Source of the DNA: Photorhabdus sp. CRCIA-P01
Lineage (GTDB): Bacteria; Pseudomonadota; Gammaproteobacteria; Enterobacterales; Enterobacteriaceae
DNA length: 64,000 bases
Direction of reading: 5' to 3'
Assembly (NCBI RefSeq): GCF_003545805.1
Contig: NZ_NMQR01000008.1
Coordinates: forward strand, 1 to 64,000
A program made the position numbers and the translations under genes. Numbering within the stretch: position 1 is the stretch's first letter; each line of letters begins with the position of its first letter. Below are positions 9,015 to 16,032 of this stretch, piece by piece. A model generated the notes under the pieces. The model had not been told where the DNA came from. It was given only the letters and a program-made list of their open reading frames with translations, and did not search any database.

Positions 9015-9146
9015 TCATCGAATCAGGAACAGAATAAAATAAGCAAAAGCAAATAAAACGATTGGATAGATAAATCTATCTTTTTTGGGTTTAAATGACT
9101 CACCAGTCAATTTATATTGGTGTTCTTGCTGCTCTAATGCATTCAT
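9015..9146 (-). CDS. 43-residue single-span membrane peptide
   Basis: Starts with an ATGA overlap with the stop of the CII gene, good evidence of translational coupling. The N-terminal half is polar (MNALEQQEHQYKLTGESFK) and the rest is a hydrophobic span (YPIVLFAFAYFILFLIR). A short tail-anchored membrane peptide of a phage early operon. No function recognised. Confidence 0.55.
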   Translation of the reverse strand: MNALEQQEHQYKLTGESFKPKKDRFIYPIVLFAFAYFILFLIR

Positions 9147-9664
9147 GCTGACCTCATACTAACAATGCTACCAATACCTGCAACAACATCAACAGCCGAA
9201 CTAGATGCAGGATTAGAATGCCATCTTGATGAAATGGTGATACCCGCTAAAGTTAATAATCTGATCGCATTATTAACCGTCCTCTTAAACTCAGCTACAC
9301 GGGTATGGTTGAAATGATCTCCCGAAACAACGGCACTTACCAGTTTTCCCACTTCAGCCGTTACACCTAACAAATAACTCGACATGCTGGAATCACAAAT
9401 CTCATTCACCGGTACTGATGGTTGGCATTGCAATTGCTCCAGTAATCCATCCAAAATAGATGCGTCTTGCGTTGCATCGGTTAACTTCATCAAGTCAACA
9501 CAAGTCAGCATATGGGGCTGTTCAGGGTTCAGCTTGTTGCGCAGCATTTGCGGATTCATTCCGATAGCTTCCGCAATCTGGGCTAAATTGCCCCTATGAG
9601 TGTTGGCAAATGCCCGGCAAGCATGATCAAAGTGTGTATGTTTGGAAACTTGATAATCAAACAT
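9143..9664 (-). CDS. Phage regulatory protein CII (186 type)
   Basis: 173 residues from the ATG at 9664 (GGAG upstream); a longer frame to 9727 overlaps the next gene. The N-terminal 60 residues give a helix-turn-helix: HFDHACRAF, GNLAQIAEAIGMNPQMLRNKLNPEQPH. This is the PF06892 phage CII family, which in 186 activates the establishment promoter for CI. The C-terminal part (about 105-150) is a helical multimerisation region. Located between the Cox/Apl-like gene and the early genes, as in 186. Confidence 0.88.
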   Translation of the reverse strand: MFDYQVSKHTHFDHACRAFANTHRGNLAQIAEAIGMNPQMLRNKLNPEQPHMLTCVDLMKLTDATQDASILDGLLEQLQCQPSVPVNEICDSSMSSYLLGVTAEVGKLVSAVVSGDHFNHTRVAEFKRTVNNAIRLLTLAGITISSRWHSNPASSSAVDVVAGIGSIVSMRSA

Positions 9665-9701
9665 TGCTGTTTTTCTCCAAAAGCGAAATGCTTTGCTCGT
9701 A

Positions 9702-9926
9702 TTACGCGTTAAGAGAAAATGAAACATTGCAAACCGTTAATGCCTCAACAGTCAATGCGGCCATATTAATTTCAACTTTTTCATTTGCACGATTTTTCTT
9801 ACGGATAGGTAAGCGACCATCACGGATCATGTCACGAGCCGTACTCATTGGCATGTTGTGAATGCGGCAGTATTCCTTTAATGGGAGGTATGGAGTAGTT
9901 ATGGTGATTGTAATGTTAGGGCGCAT
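9702..9926 (-). CDS. Cox/Apl-type excisionase and early regulator
   Basis: 74 residues. A winged-helix/MerR-like N-terminus reads LPLKEYCRIHNMPMSTARDMIRDG followed by RLPIRKKN and VEINMAAL, the P2 Cox / 186 Apl pattern (helix-turn-helix choosing between lysogeny and lysis and bending DNA for excision). First gene of the leftward early operon, divergent from CI, so it should repress CI transcription. The C-terminal residues overlap the extended CII frame by a few bases. Confidence 0.82.
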   Translation of the reverse strand: MRPNITITITTPYLPLKEYCRIHNMPMSTARDMIRDGRLPIRKKNRANEKVEINMAALTVEALTVCNVSFSLNA

Positions 9927-10076
9927 AAGGCAAAATCCTCTATATTTTTATCTCGTTTTTATCAGTTTACATTCGTCAGCTATCGTAAAAAACTACAAAT
10001 TAAGGCTAAGATTGTATCGTATTTAGCTACACGTCAACAGACGCTATCGCTTTTTACGTCAAATCGTTAATTTACT
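9927..10076. promoter_or_regulatory. Genetic switch between cox/apl-like gene and CI
   Basis: A 150-bp AT-rich divergent control region. The heptamer GCTATCG occurs twice (9979-9985 and 10043-10049), and related GTATCGTA and TACGTCAA-type words lie between, compatible with repeated CI or Cox operators. I could not assign the two promoters with certainty. Confidence 0.55.
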
Positions 10077-10661
10077 ATGACAGTACTAAACATTGATATG
10101 GCTGGAGAAAGCACTCCAGTACTAGATCGCATAATCGAAGCTTATGGATTTACTTCTAAGCTTATGCTCGCCCATCACTTTGATATGGCATCAAGTAGTT
10201 TAGCTGGAAGGTACAAGCGGAACATTTTTCCTTCTGATATGGTCGTCCGCTGTATGGCAGAGACAGGAGCAACTCTTGAGTGGTTAGCAACTGGTCAAGG
10301 AAAAAAATTTGCTGGTGACGAGCTGAACATCATAAAATTACAGAACCATAAGCTGGTAGACGGGAAACTGTATCAGTCTGGTTATGTTATGTTCGACAAG
10401 ATAATGTTCACTACAGGCGTTTCTCTCTCTTCTGACTCTTTTTGCGTTTTGGATAACAAAACTCACTACATCATTGACCATAAATTTGCCGATGTTTATG
10501 ACGGCAAGTGGCTAGTTGAAATTGAGGAAAAAATCAGCATTCGTGAATTAATTCGAATTCCTGTTAAGCGCGTTCGCGTTTCTGGTGTAAGTATGGCGTT
10601 TGATTGTGACCTAGACGATATCAAAGTACTAGGTCGTGTTGTAATGGCTTGCCATCAGTAG
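10077..10661 (+). CDS. CI lysogeny repressor, phage 186 type
   Basis: 194 residues, matching 186 CI (192). The N-terminal HTH (PF07022) reads ILDRIIEAYGF-like, LAHHFDMASSSLAGRYKR. The C-terminal domain with KISIRELIRIPVKRVRVSG and FDCDLDDIKVLGRVV is the 186-type oligomerisation domain, without an S24 Ser/Lys protease pair. So induction is probably not by RecA-stimulated self-cleavage; in 186 the Tum antirepressor does this. The first ATG lacks a strong ribosome-binding site; an in-frame ATG at 10098 is an alternative. Confidence 0.9.
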   Translation: MTVLNIDMAGESTPVLDRIIEAYGFTSKLMLAHHFDMASSSLAGRYKRNIFPSDMVVRCMAETGATLEWLATGQGKKFAGDELNIIKLQNHKLVDGKLYQSGYVMFDKIMFTTGVSLSSDSFCVLDNKTHYIIDHKFADVYDGKWLVEIEEKISIRELIRIPVKRVRVSGVSMAFDCDLDDIKVLGRVVMACHQ

Positions 10662-10665
10662 CACC

Positions 10666-10959
10666 ATGAAGATATCAAATACAATGCTAACTTCTTTAAA
10701 AATAGCCACTCTTGCTTTTTTGCTAGTGATCTTTGTTATTATTTCTACAAACGTTGATCATGGTGTGTCAACTCTTGCAGTTGTTATTTATCTACCTTTA
10801 CTAAAAATTGCTTTCTCCCCCTTATCTTATCACTGGATTTTGCTATCCCGTAAAAAATCAGAAGGAGAAAGTAATAACCCTGTAGCCGGTAGAACCACAG
10901 CGAAATGTCAGAAGGTAAAGCGCTCATCTGGGAAGATATTAATGAGCCCTAACCACTAA
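10666..10959 (+). CDS. Small membrane protein of unknown function next to CI
   Basis: 97 residues, 4 bp after CI and probably cotranscribed in the lysogen. Two hydrophobic spans (about 10-30 and 37-58) are followed by a basic hydrophilic tail (about 62-97). A lysogenic-conversion or superinfection-exclusion role is conceivable from its position between cI and int, but nothing in the sequence proves it. No family recognised. Confidence 0.55.
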   Translation: MKISNTMLTSLKIATLAFLLVIFVIISTNVDHGVSTLAVVIYLPLLKIAFSPLSYHWILLSRKKSEGESNNPVAGRTTAKCQKVKRSSGKILMSPNH

Positions 10960-11135
10960 GGATTTTGGGAAAAACTAACAAGCTATTTGGAATATTCACA
11001 ATCTCTGGTTACTGCCATTTAAGAAATGAATATAAAACCTTTTCTGTTGGAAAAATACAAACAATGATTTCATCAAAGGATCATAAAAAATATTATTTTC
11101 ATGATCGGTTAACTAAATAGTCGGAATCTCGAAAA

Positions 11136-12149
11136 ATGGCACTGACCAAACAAGCTGATGGAAAATGGCGCTTAGATTTTTACCCAGAGGGTAAAAAAAA
11201 CGGTATTGGGAAACGGATTAGAAAAAGCTTTACGACTAAAGGTGAAGCATTAGCCTATGAGCGTTATATTTTAGAGTCGGTTGATAATCAACCTTGGCTA
11301 GACAGTAAAGAAGACCGCCGTAAAGTTTCTGAATTAGTTGTGACTTGGTATGAGTCACACGGCATCACTTTGGATGATGGAGAGAAGCGCCAGAACGCAA
11401 TGCTATATGCTTGTGAATGTATGGGCGATCCTAAAGCTGTTGAATTCACTGCACAGTTATTTTCATCCTATCGAGAAAAACGTCTTTCTGGAAAACTAGC
11501 CAGAACATCTCGTGTTTCTAAGGTCGCACCAAGAACGGTAAACCTTGAACTTTCTTATTTCCGTGCTATGTTCAATGAACTTAATAGGCTTGGTATCTGG
11601 ACATATGATAATCCCTTAAAAAATATCCGCCCGTTTAAAACCGAAGAAAGCGAAATGGCTTTTCTGACTAACGAGGAGACTAAAAAACTATTAGAAGAAT
11701 GTGAAAAAAGTAGATCCAAGCATTTACTAACCGTAGTTAAAATTTGCCTTTCTACTGGTGCGCGTTGGTCGGAAGCTGAAAAATTAAGGGCTTCTCAGGT
11801 TAGCCAATATCGCATCACCTTTACCAAAACCAAAGGTAATCGAAACCGAACAGTACCAATCAGTGAAGAGTTGTATAATACTTTTCCTAAAAAACGCGGT
11901 AGTTTATTTTCATCATGCTATTCAGCGTTTAGAACAGCTATAAGAAGGACAGGTATAGAGCTTCCTGACGGTCAGTTATCCCATGTGTTAAGGCATACAT
12001 TTGCTAGCCATTTCATGATGAAAGGGGGAAACATTTTGGTATTACAACGAATACTAGGCCATACAGATATTAAGATGACTATGCGCTATGCTCACTTTGC
12101 CCCAGACCATCTTGATGATGCAGTTAGACTTAATCCCTTAGCTGCATGA
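11136..12149 (+). CDS. int: P2-family tyrosine integrase
   Basis: 337 residues. The N-terminal arm-binding domain has LTKQADGKWRLDFYPEGK. The catalytic domain carries Arg in STGARWSEAEKL (about 208), HVLRHTFASH (His and Arg, about 281-284) and Tyr in MTMRYAHF (about 316). It recombines attP with the tRNA-Ile2 gene, whose 3' half lies 128 bp downstream. The intervening 10960-11135 stretch shows no gene. The order CI-int-att is that of P2 and 186. Confidence 0.95.
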   Translation: MALTKQADGKWRLDFYPEGKKNGIGKRIRKSFTTKGEALAYERYILESVDNQPWLDSKEDRRKVSELVVTWYESHGITLDDGEKRQNAMLYACECMGDPKAVEFTAQLFSSYREKRLSGKLARTSRVSKVAPRTVNLELSYFRAMFNELNRLGIWTYDNPLKNIRPFKTEESEMAFLTNEETKKLLEECEKSRSKHLLTVVKICLSTGARWSEAEKLRASQVSQYRITFTKTKGNRNRTVPISEELYNTFPKKRGSLFSSCYSAFRTAIRRTGIELPDGQLSHVLRHTFASHFMMKGGNILVLQRILGHTDIKMTMRYAHFAPDHLDDAVRLNPLAA

Positions 12150-12276
12150 TATAAGGGGTGTCTTGCCCCTTTTGTGTCCCCTGAGAACTCAAACCATCAA
12201 TAACCAATAGCAACTATCGCTACATAACTTTTTGATTTTATTGTAACTTATTGATTTTAAAACCCCTATCATGGTT

Positions 12277-12321
12277 CTCATAATCGCTTGGTCACTGGTT
12301 CAAGTCCAGTAGGGGCCACCA
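12277..12321 (+). other. Prophage attachment core: 3' half of tRNA-Ile2 (ileX type)
   Basis: 45 bp matching, base for base except two T/A-for-C/G changes, the 3' half of the enterobacterial minor tRNA-Ile with anticodon CAT: anticodon loop CTCATAATC, variable region, GGTTCAAGTCC T-loop and GGGGCCACCA end. No 5' half precedes it, so it is not a gene. With the integrase on its left, it marks the phage-chromosome junction; the complete tRNA should be at the other prophage end. Confidence 0.88.
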
Positions 12322-12680
12322 GATTTTAGCTGTAAAAACAGATAGATAGGCCACTCAAGTAAGAGTGGTTTTTTTATGTCTTTTAGTCAGTGGCGACAGA
12401 GATTTTTTCATAAAGCTATTGCCTGGATGAAAACACACTAGCCAGCTTCAATTTCTGAACGGGAGTTAGGCTATTTATCAACCTCTTAACATCATCACTC
12501 TTCCTACTCTTATCCCTGCTTCCTCTTGAAGATAATGTGAGAAATATATCTCAATTTTAAAAGCTTATTCTAGACACCGAATAGAATTGCAAATTGCTAA
12601 GACCTCAATTCTGTGTCTATTCAATTTTTCTGTACTTAGAACATTGGCGGGTTTCTGACTCCTTGTATTTTCTTTGAGAG

Positions 12681-12790
12681 TTTGACGCGCCATGTAAGTA
12701 TATGGCGTCGGGAGGCCCAAAACGGCTACAAGCACCGCAGACGTATTCCCCTTACGGGTGTTATATTAGTCGCCCTCCCGACATTGAATC
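12681..12790 (+). ncRNA. C4-like phage antisense RNA candidate
   Basis: A folded segment: first hairpin GACGCGCCAT / ATGGCGTC (12684-12708), then a 9-bp perfect stem GTCGGGAGG (12707-12715) with CCTCCCGAC (12774-12782). The exposed loop 12716-12740 (CCCAAAACGG, CACCGCAG) is complementary, with bulges, to 13904-13924 in the leader of the icd-like frame downstream. In phages P1 and P7 the C4 RNA represses icd-ant in just this way. Strand, ends and function are inferred. Confidence 0.5.
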
Positions 12791-12835
12791 GGGGCAAGAT
12801 GATAGCCAAATAGCTACCATTAAAATTTAGGCATA

Positions 12836-12862
12836 AAAAACCCAACACTGACGGGGTTGGCT
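12836..12862 (-). terminator. Rho-independent terminator, leftward
   Basis: On the minus strand CCAAC, an 8-9-nt loop and GTTGG are followed by TTTTTT. It could also act weakly on the plus strand. It isolates the C4-like region from leftward transcription. Confidence 0.5.
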
Positions 12863-12969
12863 GTATCCGCTTGTAAGAGGTTTTGAGTCCTCATGCATAA
12901 AACGGTTTTCAGAAGGTCAACTACAATTTTCCATATGCATTAAGATCTAGTCTCCAGTACGATTTGATC

Positions 12970-12998
12970 TTGACTGTCGTACCATGTACGAGTATTAT
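12970..12998 (+). promoter_or_regulatory. Promoter with internal palindromic operator for the RelE/NadS-type pair
   Basis: TTGACT (12970-12975), 17-bp spacer, TATTAT (12993-12998). The spacer contains the perfect inverted repeat TCGTAC-CAT-GTACGA (12977-12991), so a repressor bound there would block RNA polymerase directly. A further half-site-like GTACGA lies upstream at about 12957. The expected binder is the HTH antitoxin encoded at 13399, alone or with its toxin. Confidence 0.75.
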
Positions 12999-13027
12999 GT
13001 TTCCATATATAGGCAAGGATGTTTTTT

Positions 13028-13351
13028 ATGGAATATCTGGTTTTTATCGAAACTCCCGTATTTAGTAGGGAACGAGCAGAACTGTTAACCGATGATGAAT
13101 TTAGGCTATTACAGGAGTACTTACTAAAGAATCACGAACAGGGTAGTACCATCAGCGCTACTGGAGGATGTAAAAAGATTCGTTGGCAGCGAGAAAGAAT
13201 GGGAAAACGTGGCGGAGTAAGAATTATCTACTATGCCATAACCAAAACTGGAAGGCTCTATCTCCTTTTGATTTACCCTAAAAATAAAAAAGATGACTTA
13301 ACTCCAAAAGAAAAAGAGATACTTAAAGCCATCAGTAGCAAATTACAGTAA
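13028..13351 (+). CDS. RelE-family toxin (mRNA interferase type)
   Basis: 107 residues from the ATG at 13028; the ATG at 13019 touches the AAGG ribosome-binding site and is less suitable. RelE/HigB features: GCKKIRWQRERMGKRGGVRIIYYAI (basic residues of the RNA-binding face) and LYLLLIYPKNKKDDLTPKEKEIL with the C-terminal aromatic/basic motif. RelE toxins cleave ribosome-bound mRNA. Toxin first, antitoxin second is the HigBA-like order. A small GC hairpin (13358-13374) lies in the 47-bp gap before the antitoxin. Confidence 0.87.
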   Translation: MEYLVFIETPVFSRERAELLTDDEFRLLQEYLLKNHEQGSTISATGGCKKIRWQRERMGKRGGVRIIYYAITKTGRLYLLLIYPKNKKDDLTPKEKEILKAISSKLQ

Positions 13352-13398
13352 TCAGCACCGCGCAGATACGCGGCAATGTTCATACAACAGGAGAGACT

Positions 13399-13695
13399 AT
13401 GGACAAAAAACTTTTTAACGATCTGGTTGAAAGCATGAATCAGATGGTAGCAATTGAAAAAGGCGAACTTTCTGTTTCTGATGAAAATATCCATTACCAT
13501 CGCCTGCCTGATGTAAAAAACTTACGTGAAACCTTTGGCTTAAAACAAAGTGAATTTGCCGAAGCTGTTGGCGTTTCTGCATCTCTAATTCAAAGCTGGG
13601 AACAGCACCGCCGCATTCCTTCTGGTTCATCACTGAAACTACTTAAGATGCTTGAACGTAATCCTGCGCTTATTAATGAATTAAGCACACTTTAA
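13399..13695 (+). CDS. NadS/HigA-type HTH antitoxin
   Basis: 98 residues with AGGAGA upstream. N-terminal 35 residues (LVESMNQMVAIEKGEL) are toxin-binding in the NadS-type family. Residues about 42-95 form an XRE/Cro helix-turn-helix (LRETFGLKQSEFAEAVGVSASLIQSWEQHRRIPSG). It should neutralise the upstream RelE-type toxin and bind the palindrome in the promoter. The ending LKLLKMLERNPALINEL is typical of this group. Confidence 0.87.
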   Translation: MDKKLFNDLVESMNQMVAIEKGELSVSDENIHYHRLPDVKNLRETFGLKQSEFAEAVGVSASLIQSWEQHRRIPSGSSLKLLKMLERNPALINELSTL

Positions 13696-13703
13696 TACTT
13701 TCA

Positions 13704-13735
13704 CTTTCTCCTTGTCGTAATGCAAAAGGAGAAAA
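13704..13735 (+). terminator. Hairpin ending the toxin-antitoxin operon
   Basis: Perfect TTTCTCCTT / AAGGAGAAA stem just after the antitoxin stop, with a short AT tail. A second stem AAAGCCG / CGGCTTT with a long loop follows at 13760-13801. Either or both may terminate the operon. Confidence 0.6.
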
Positions 13736-13978
13736 TAATTTCAGTTCTGTATATCCTGTAAAGCCGCGCTCTATCTGATTTCTATGATAAAGCACGGCTT
13801 TCCTTCGTGATTTTATTTTTTACGTAAAATATAATTTTTTATTTAATATCAATGCATTGGGTTTTTTCCGTGATCCTCTTTTGATCCAAAACATGCAGGC
13901 GGGTGCGGTGTAGTGCCGTTTTCGTCATAAGTTCGTTTATTTCGTGTCATAAGCGTAATAGGGCAAGACATCTGATTC

Positions 13979-14213
13979 TTGAGCCAGATAATACAATCAG
14001 TTAAGGTAGTGTCGCCATCGGCAAAATCCGATGGTCAGGGGGTCGCAGCCTTGAATGAACATCCCACTGGTAAGGTTATTTTCTTACCAGTGTGCCTGTT
14101 ATCGCTCTTTCTATGGCGGTTCAGGCAGGGGAGGCTATGCCTCGCCGGATTGGATGTTCTCTGGTACTGCGAACCCTGTTTGAACCGCCACCATCAAAGA
14201 TGGTAAGCAGGAA
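13979..14213 (+). pseudogene. Broken Icd/Ash-like phage reading frame
   Basis: One frame gives VSPSAKSDGQGVAALNEHPTG (13979 onward). After about 14100 the family's continuation ALSMAVQAGEAMPRRIG and LVLRTLFEPPPSK appears in another frame and runs into the Ner-like gene. Joined, they match the host cell division inhibitor Icd-like / Ash-type proteins found in P1, P4 and many satellites. A frame change near 14085-14100 breaks it. The leader carries the region complementary to the C4-like RNA. The family call is from memory of the conserved phrases. Confidence 0.5.
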
Positions 14214-14214
14214 T

Positions 14215-14535
14215 ATGAAAAAAGACTGGCATACCGCCGATATTATCGCTGCGATACGTAAGAAGAATAAAATGCTGGCATCATTGTCCAGAGAGCACGG
14301 CTTAAGCTCTTCAACATTAGCAAATGCTTTAACGCGGCCCTGGCCCAAAGGGGAATTGTTGATCGCTCAGGAAATTGGTGTAACCCCTGCTGAGATCTGG
14401 CCCAGTCGGTATTTTGACGAAAATAAGCAGCCCATCAAACGAACCGTTCGAAATGATTTACCAAACAATTCTGATATCACATCAGTTATTTCTATACCCG
14501 AAAAAGTAACGACAACTTTTAAACCACTAAACTAA
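14215..14535 (+). CDS. Ner/Nlp-type transcriptional regulator
   Basis: 106 residues from the ATG with AGCAGGA just upstream; the open frame extends further 5' but that part is the icd-like remnant. Ner signature: DWHTADIIAAIRKKNKMLASLSREHGLSSSTLANALTRPWPKGE with ...IAQEIGVTPAEIWPSRYFD, a lambda-repressor-like HTH (PF13693). Ner of phage Mu represses early and lysogenic promoters. The C-terminal 30 residues are Ser/Thr-rich and variable. 14536-14820 holds no intact gene. Confidence 0.85.
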   Translation: MKKDWHTADIIAAIRKKNKMLASLSREHGLSSSTLANALTRPWPKGELLIAQEIGVTPAEIWPSRYFDENKQPIKRTVRNDLPNNSDITSVISIPEKVTTTFKPLN

Positions 14536-14820
14536 TATAACACTCTGAATTATCAGTTTTTTATTACACTCATTGACCATTCTTTAATATCAGAATTGTA
14601 TTCAAGCTCTATGAAGGTGTAAGAAAGCCCGCATGTTGCAGGCAAGATAATTGTGTTTCAGACCATCAGAACACAAACCCGTAGCGCTGATTGATATCGC
14701 ATTATTAACCTGGGTACGTATTAGTTTGATTAATAACCGTGCTGTGTGCGTCTGGTTGCGTTTTATGAGGATATGAAAGAAGGCCACGTATTAACGCAGC
14801 CTGTTAATTAATGGTGATTT

Positions 14821-15237
14821 TCATTCAATGGACAACGTTAACTGATGTCCGATAGCCAATGCGACCTTACCCACCGTATCAATTTTGGTTGAGTGCCGTA
14901 AATCAAAGATACGGGTCACTTCCTGCTTTTTCACCCCCATACGGCTAGCTAACTCAATTTGCGTTAACTTGGAATCAAGAAACGCATTGAGCATAAGCAC
15001 CTTAGAGGCCACGCTTAAAGGCACATCGACATAATCATCATCCTGCCCTACAGGGCTAGGAAGCGGGATTTTTTCACTATCTTCGAAGTAAAATTCAAAG
15101 GCGGTTATTAGCGCATCAAGTGCCATCTCTAGCGCCTCTTCCCGTGTATCCCCCTGGGTTAAAGCTTCGGGAATATCCGGGAACGAGATGAAATAACCGC
15201 CCTCTTCTACTGGCTTTAGTGTGACTGGATATCGCAT
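14821..15237 (-). CDS. hicB: HicB antitoxin
   Basis: 138 residues from MRYPVTLKPVEEGGYFISFPD. Residues 1-60 are the partially degraded RNase H-fold HicB domain (FPDIPEALTQGDTREEALEMALDAL). Residues about 75-135 are an XRE helix-turn-helix (LTQIELASRMGVKKQEVTRIFDLRHSTKIDTVGKVALAIGH), so it is the DNA-binding class of HicB and probably autorepresses. It neutralises the adjacent HicA. Located 56 bp downstream of hicA with a hairpin between. Confidence 0.93.
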   Translation of the reverse strand: MRYPVTLKPVEEGGYFISFPDIPEALTQGDTREEALEMALDALITAFEFYFEDSEKIPLPSPVGQDDDYVDVPLSVASKVLMLNAFLDSKLTQIELASRMGVKKQEVTRIFDLRHSTKIDTVGKVALAIGHQLTLSIE

Positions 15238-15265
15238 ATTTTTAATGGTGAACCTGTTGCGCGAG

Positions 15266-15289
15266 AACCAGCCCCTTGCGAGGCTGGTT
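15266..15289. other. Hairpin between hicA and hicB
   Basis: Perfect 8-bp stem AACCAGCC / GGCTGGTT with an 8-nt loop. On the plus strand it is followed by TTTTT and could stop rightward transcription. On the hicAB transcript it lies right after the hicA stop and may stabilise the hicA 3' end or set the HicA:HicB ratio. Confidence 0.6.
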
Positions 15290-15293
15290 TTTA

Positions 15294-15467
15294 TCACAAT
15301 CCTAATTGCTTAATGATTGCTTTCCTCAGTGGCTCTTTGATCTCTTGGCTAGGGTGTCTCGGCATAATGCTTCGTTTCCCCCGATATCTCAGTTTCAGAT
15401 GGTTTGTCCCGTTTGAAACTTCGACTCCTTGAGCTTCCAGCCACCGTCTAAACTCGCTTTGCTTCAC
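15294..15467 (-). CDS. hicA: HicA toxin (mRNA interferase), GTG start
   Basis: 57 residues starting at GTG with GGAGGAG directly upstream; there is no suitable ATG, so the gene is easily missed. The sequence VKQSEFRRWLEAQGVEV, GTNHLKLRY and MPRHPSQEIKEPLRKAIIKQLG is the double-stranded-RNA-binding-like HicA fold, and the His in GTNHLKL is the conserved catalytic residue. It degrades mRNA when HicB is lost. hicA-hicB order is the usual one. The 120 bp upstream hold no other gene. Confidence 0.93.
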   Translation of the reverse strand: MKQSEFRRWLEAQGVEVSNGTNHLKLRYRGKRSIMPRHPSQEIKEPLRKAIIKQLGL

Positions 15468-15586
15468 CACTCCTCCATTCTGTTGAACATACCAATACAG
15501 TAAACATTTATGCTTACCACGTCAACGCTTTTGTTTACCATCTAGAAAGAGTAAAAATAACCTCTACCGAAGAGAGATCAATTAAT

Positions 15587-15727
15587 CTAGCCAATCACTG
15601 GAGAATATTTTTGTTTCAACCCATCCGATTTATAGGCCGTGTTGTTCCTTATCGCGCTGGCGTTCTCCGGCGTGACTGTGTTGTGGTGCGTATGCGCGGC
15701 AGTCAGTTCAGCTAATTCCTTAACCAT
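15587..15727 (-). pseudogene. Phage structural gene end, copy A
   Basis: 46 codons MVKELAELTAAHTHHNTVTP ... KSDGLKQKYSPVIG. It is a near copy of 16569-16721, about 70-75% identical at protein level, and the similarity also runs upstream through GG-x-QQI-x-VM (about 15770). The HTHHNT and KQKYSPVIG phrases look like the C-terminus of a phage baseplate or spike protein. Probably a fragment rather than a complete gene, though it has its own ATG. Confidence 0.45.
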
Positions 15728-15790
15728 ATCAAGCGATTAACTCATTAATTTCATTACACTAATCTGTTGACTCCCCCCATACTACCGGAA

Positions 15791-15834
15791 CAATAATCGC
15801 CTGATTACTGGTTCAAATCCAGTAGGGATTGCCA
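15791..15834 (+). other. Degenerate second tRNA-Ile2 3' end (old attachment site)
   Basis: Reads AATAATCGCCTGATTACTGG, then TTCAAATCCAGTAGGG and ATTGCCAA, aligning along its whole length with the attachment core at 12277-12321 but with about ten differences. No functional acceptor end. It marks the far side of an older integration at the same tRNA. Confidence 0.7.
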
Positions 15835-15980
15835 AATTTAAGCTGTTAGATCAGTATATTAGGCCACTTAAACAAGAGTGGCTTAATAGGTTGATGAGTG
15901 AATGACTCTATGTGCATCTGGTTGCGTTTGGTGAAGGGTAAAGATTATAAAACACAGTGGCTTGATCAAAAGCGGTAAAT

Positions 15981-16016
15981 GTTAAAGGCCACCGGGAGGT
16001 TACCCCGATGGCCTTA
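15981..16016 (-). terminator. Terminator of the TisB-like gene
   Basis: Minus strand: AAGGCCA-T-CGGG, 7-nt loop, CCCG-G-TGGCCTT, a strong stem with a weak T-rich tail (CTTTAAC). It starts 18 bp after the TisB-like stop codon, giving a compact monocistronic mRNA. Confidence 0.7.
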
Positions 16017-16032
16017 GCTACGTTTCCGTTAT

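Larger units (their letters stand above)
1..12321. mobile_element. P2/186-type prophage, right portion
   Basis: Contiguous P2-family genes: M, N and O leftward, P and Q rightward, then ogr, A, small early genes, CII, Cox/Apl-like regulator, CI and integrase. The divergent P-Q versus O-N-M arrangement is that of P2, while the CI and CII types are those of coliphage 186. The right boundary is the 3' half of a tRNA-Ile2 gene at 12277-12321. The left end, with tail and lysis genes and presumably the intact tRNA, lies outside the window. Several early genes are frameshifted or lack a start, so the phage may be defective. Confidence 0.93.
12322..15834. mobile_element. Remnant of a second, older integrated element in tandem
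   Basis: Lies between the attachment core at 12277-12321 and a degenerate copy of it at 15791-15834. The flanks share more than the tRNA part: after each copy comes AGCTGT...ATAGGCCACT..A..AAGAGTGG or a near version (12328 and 15841). Contents: C4-like RNA, RelE/NadS-type pair, broken icd-like frame, Ner-like regulator and hicBA. There is no integrase, so it is immobile by itself. The 12322-12680 stretch shows no gene. Confidence 0.6.

Noticed and set aside
14602-14787. Minus-strand 61-codon frame and its plus-strand counterpart (FRPSEHKPVALIDIALL...)
   Set aside because: The plus-strand version has phage-like phrases but stops in frame and has no start; too weak to call as a gene.
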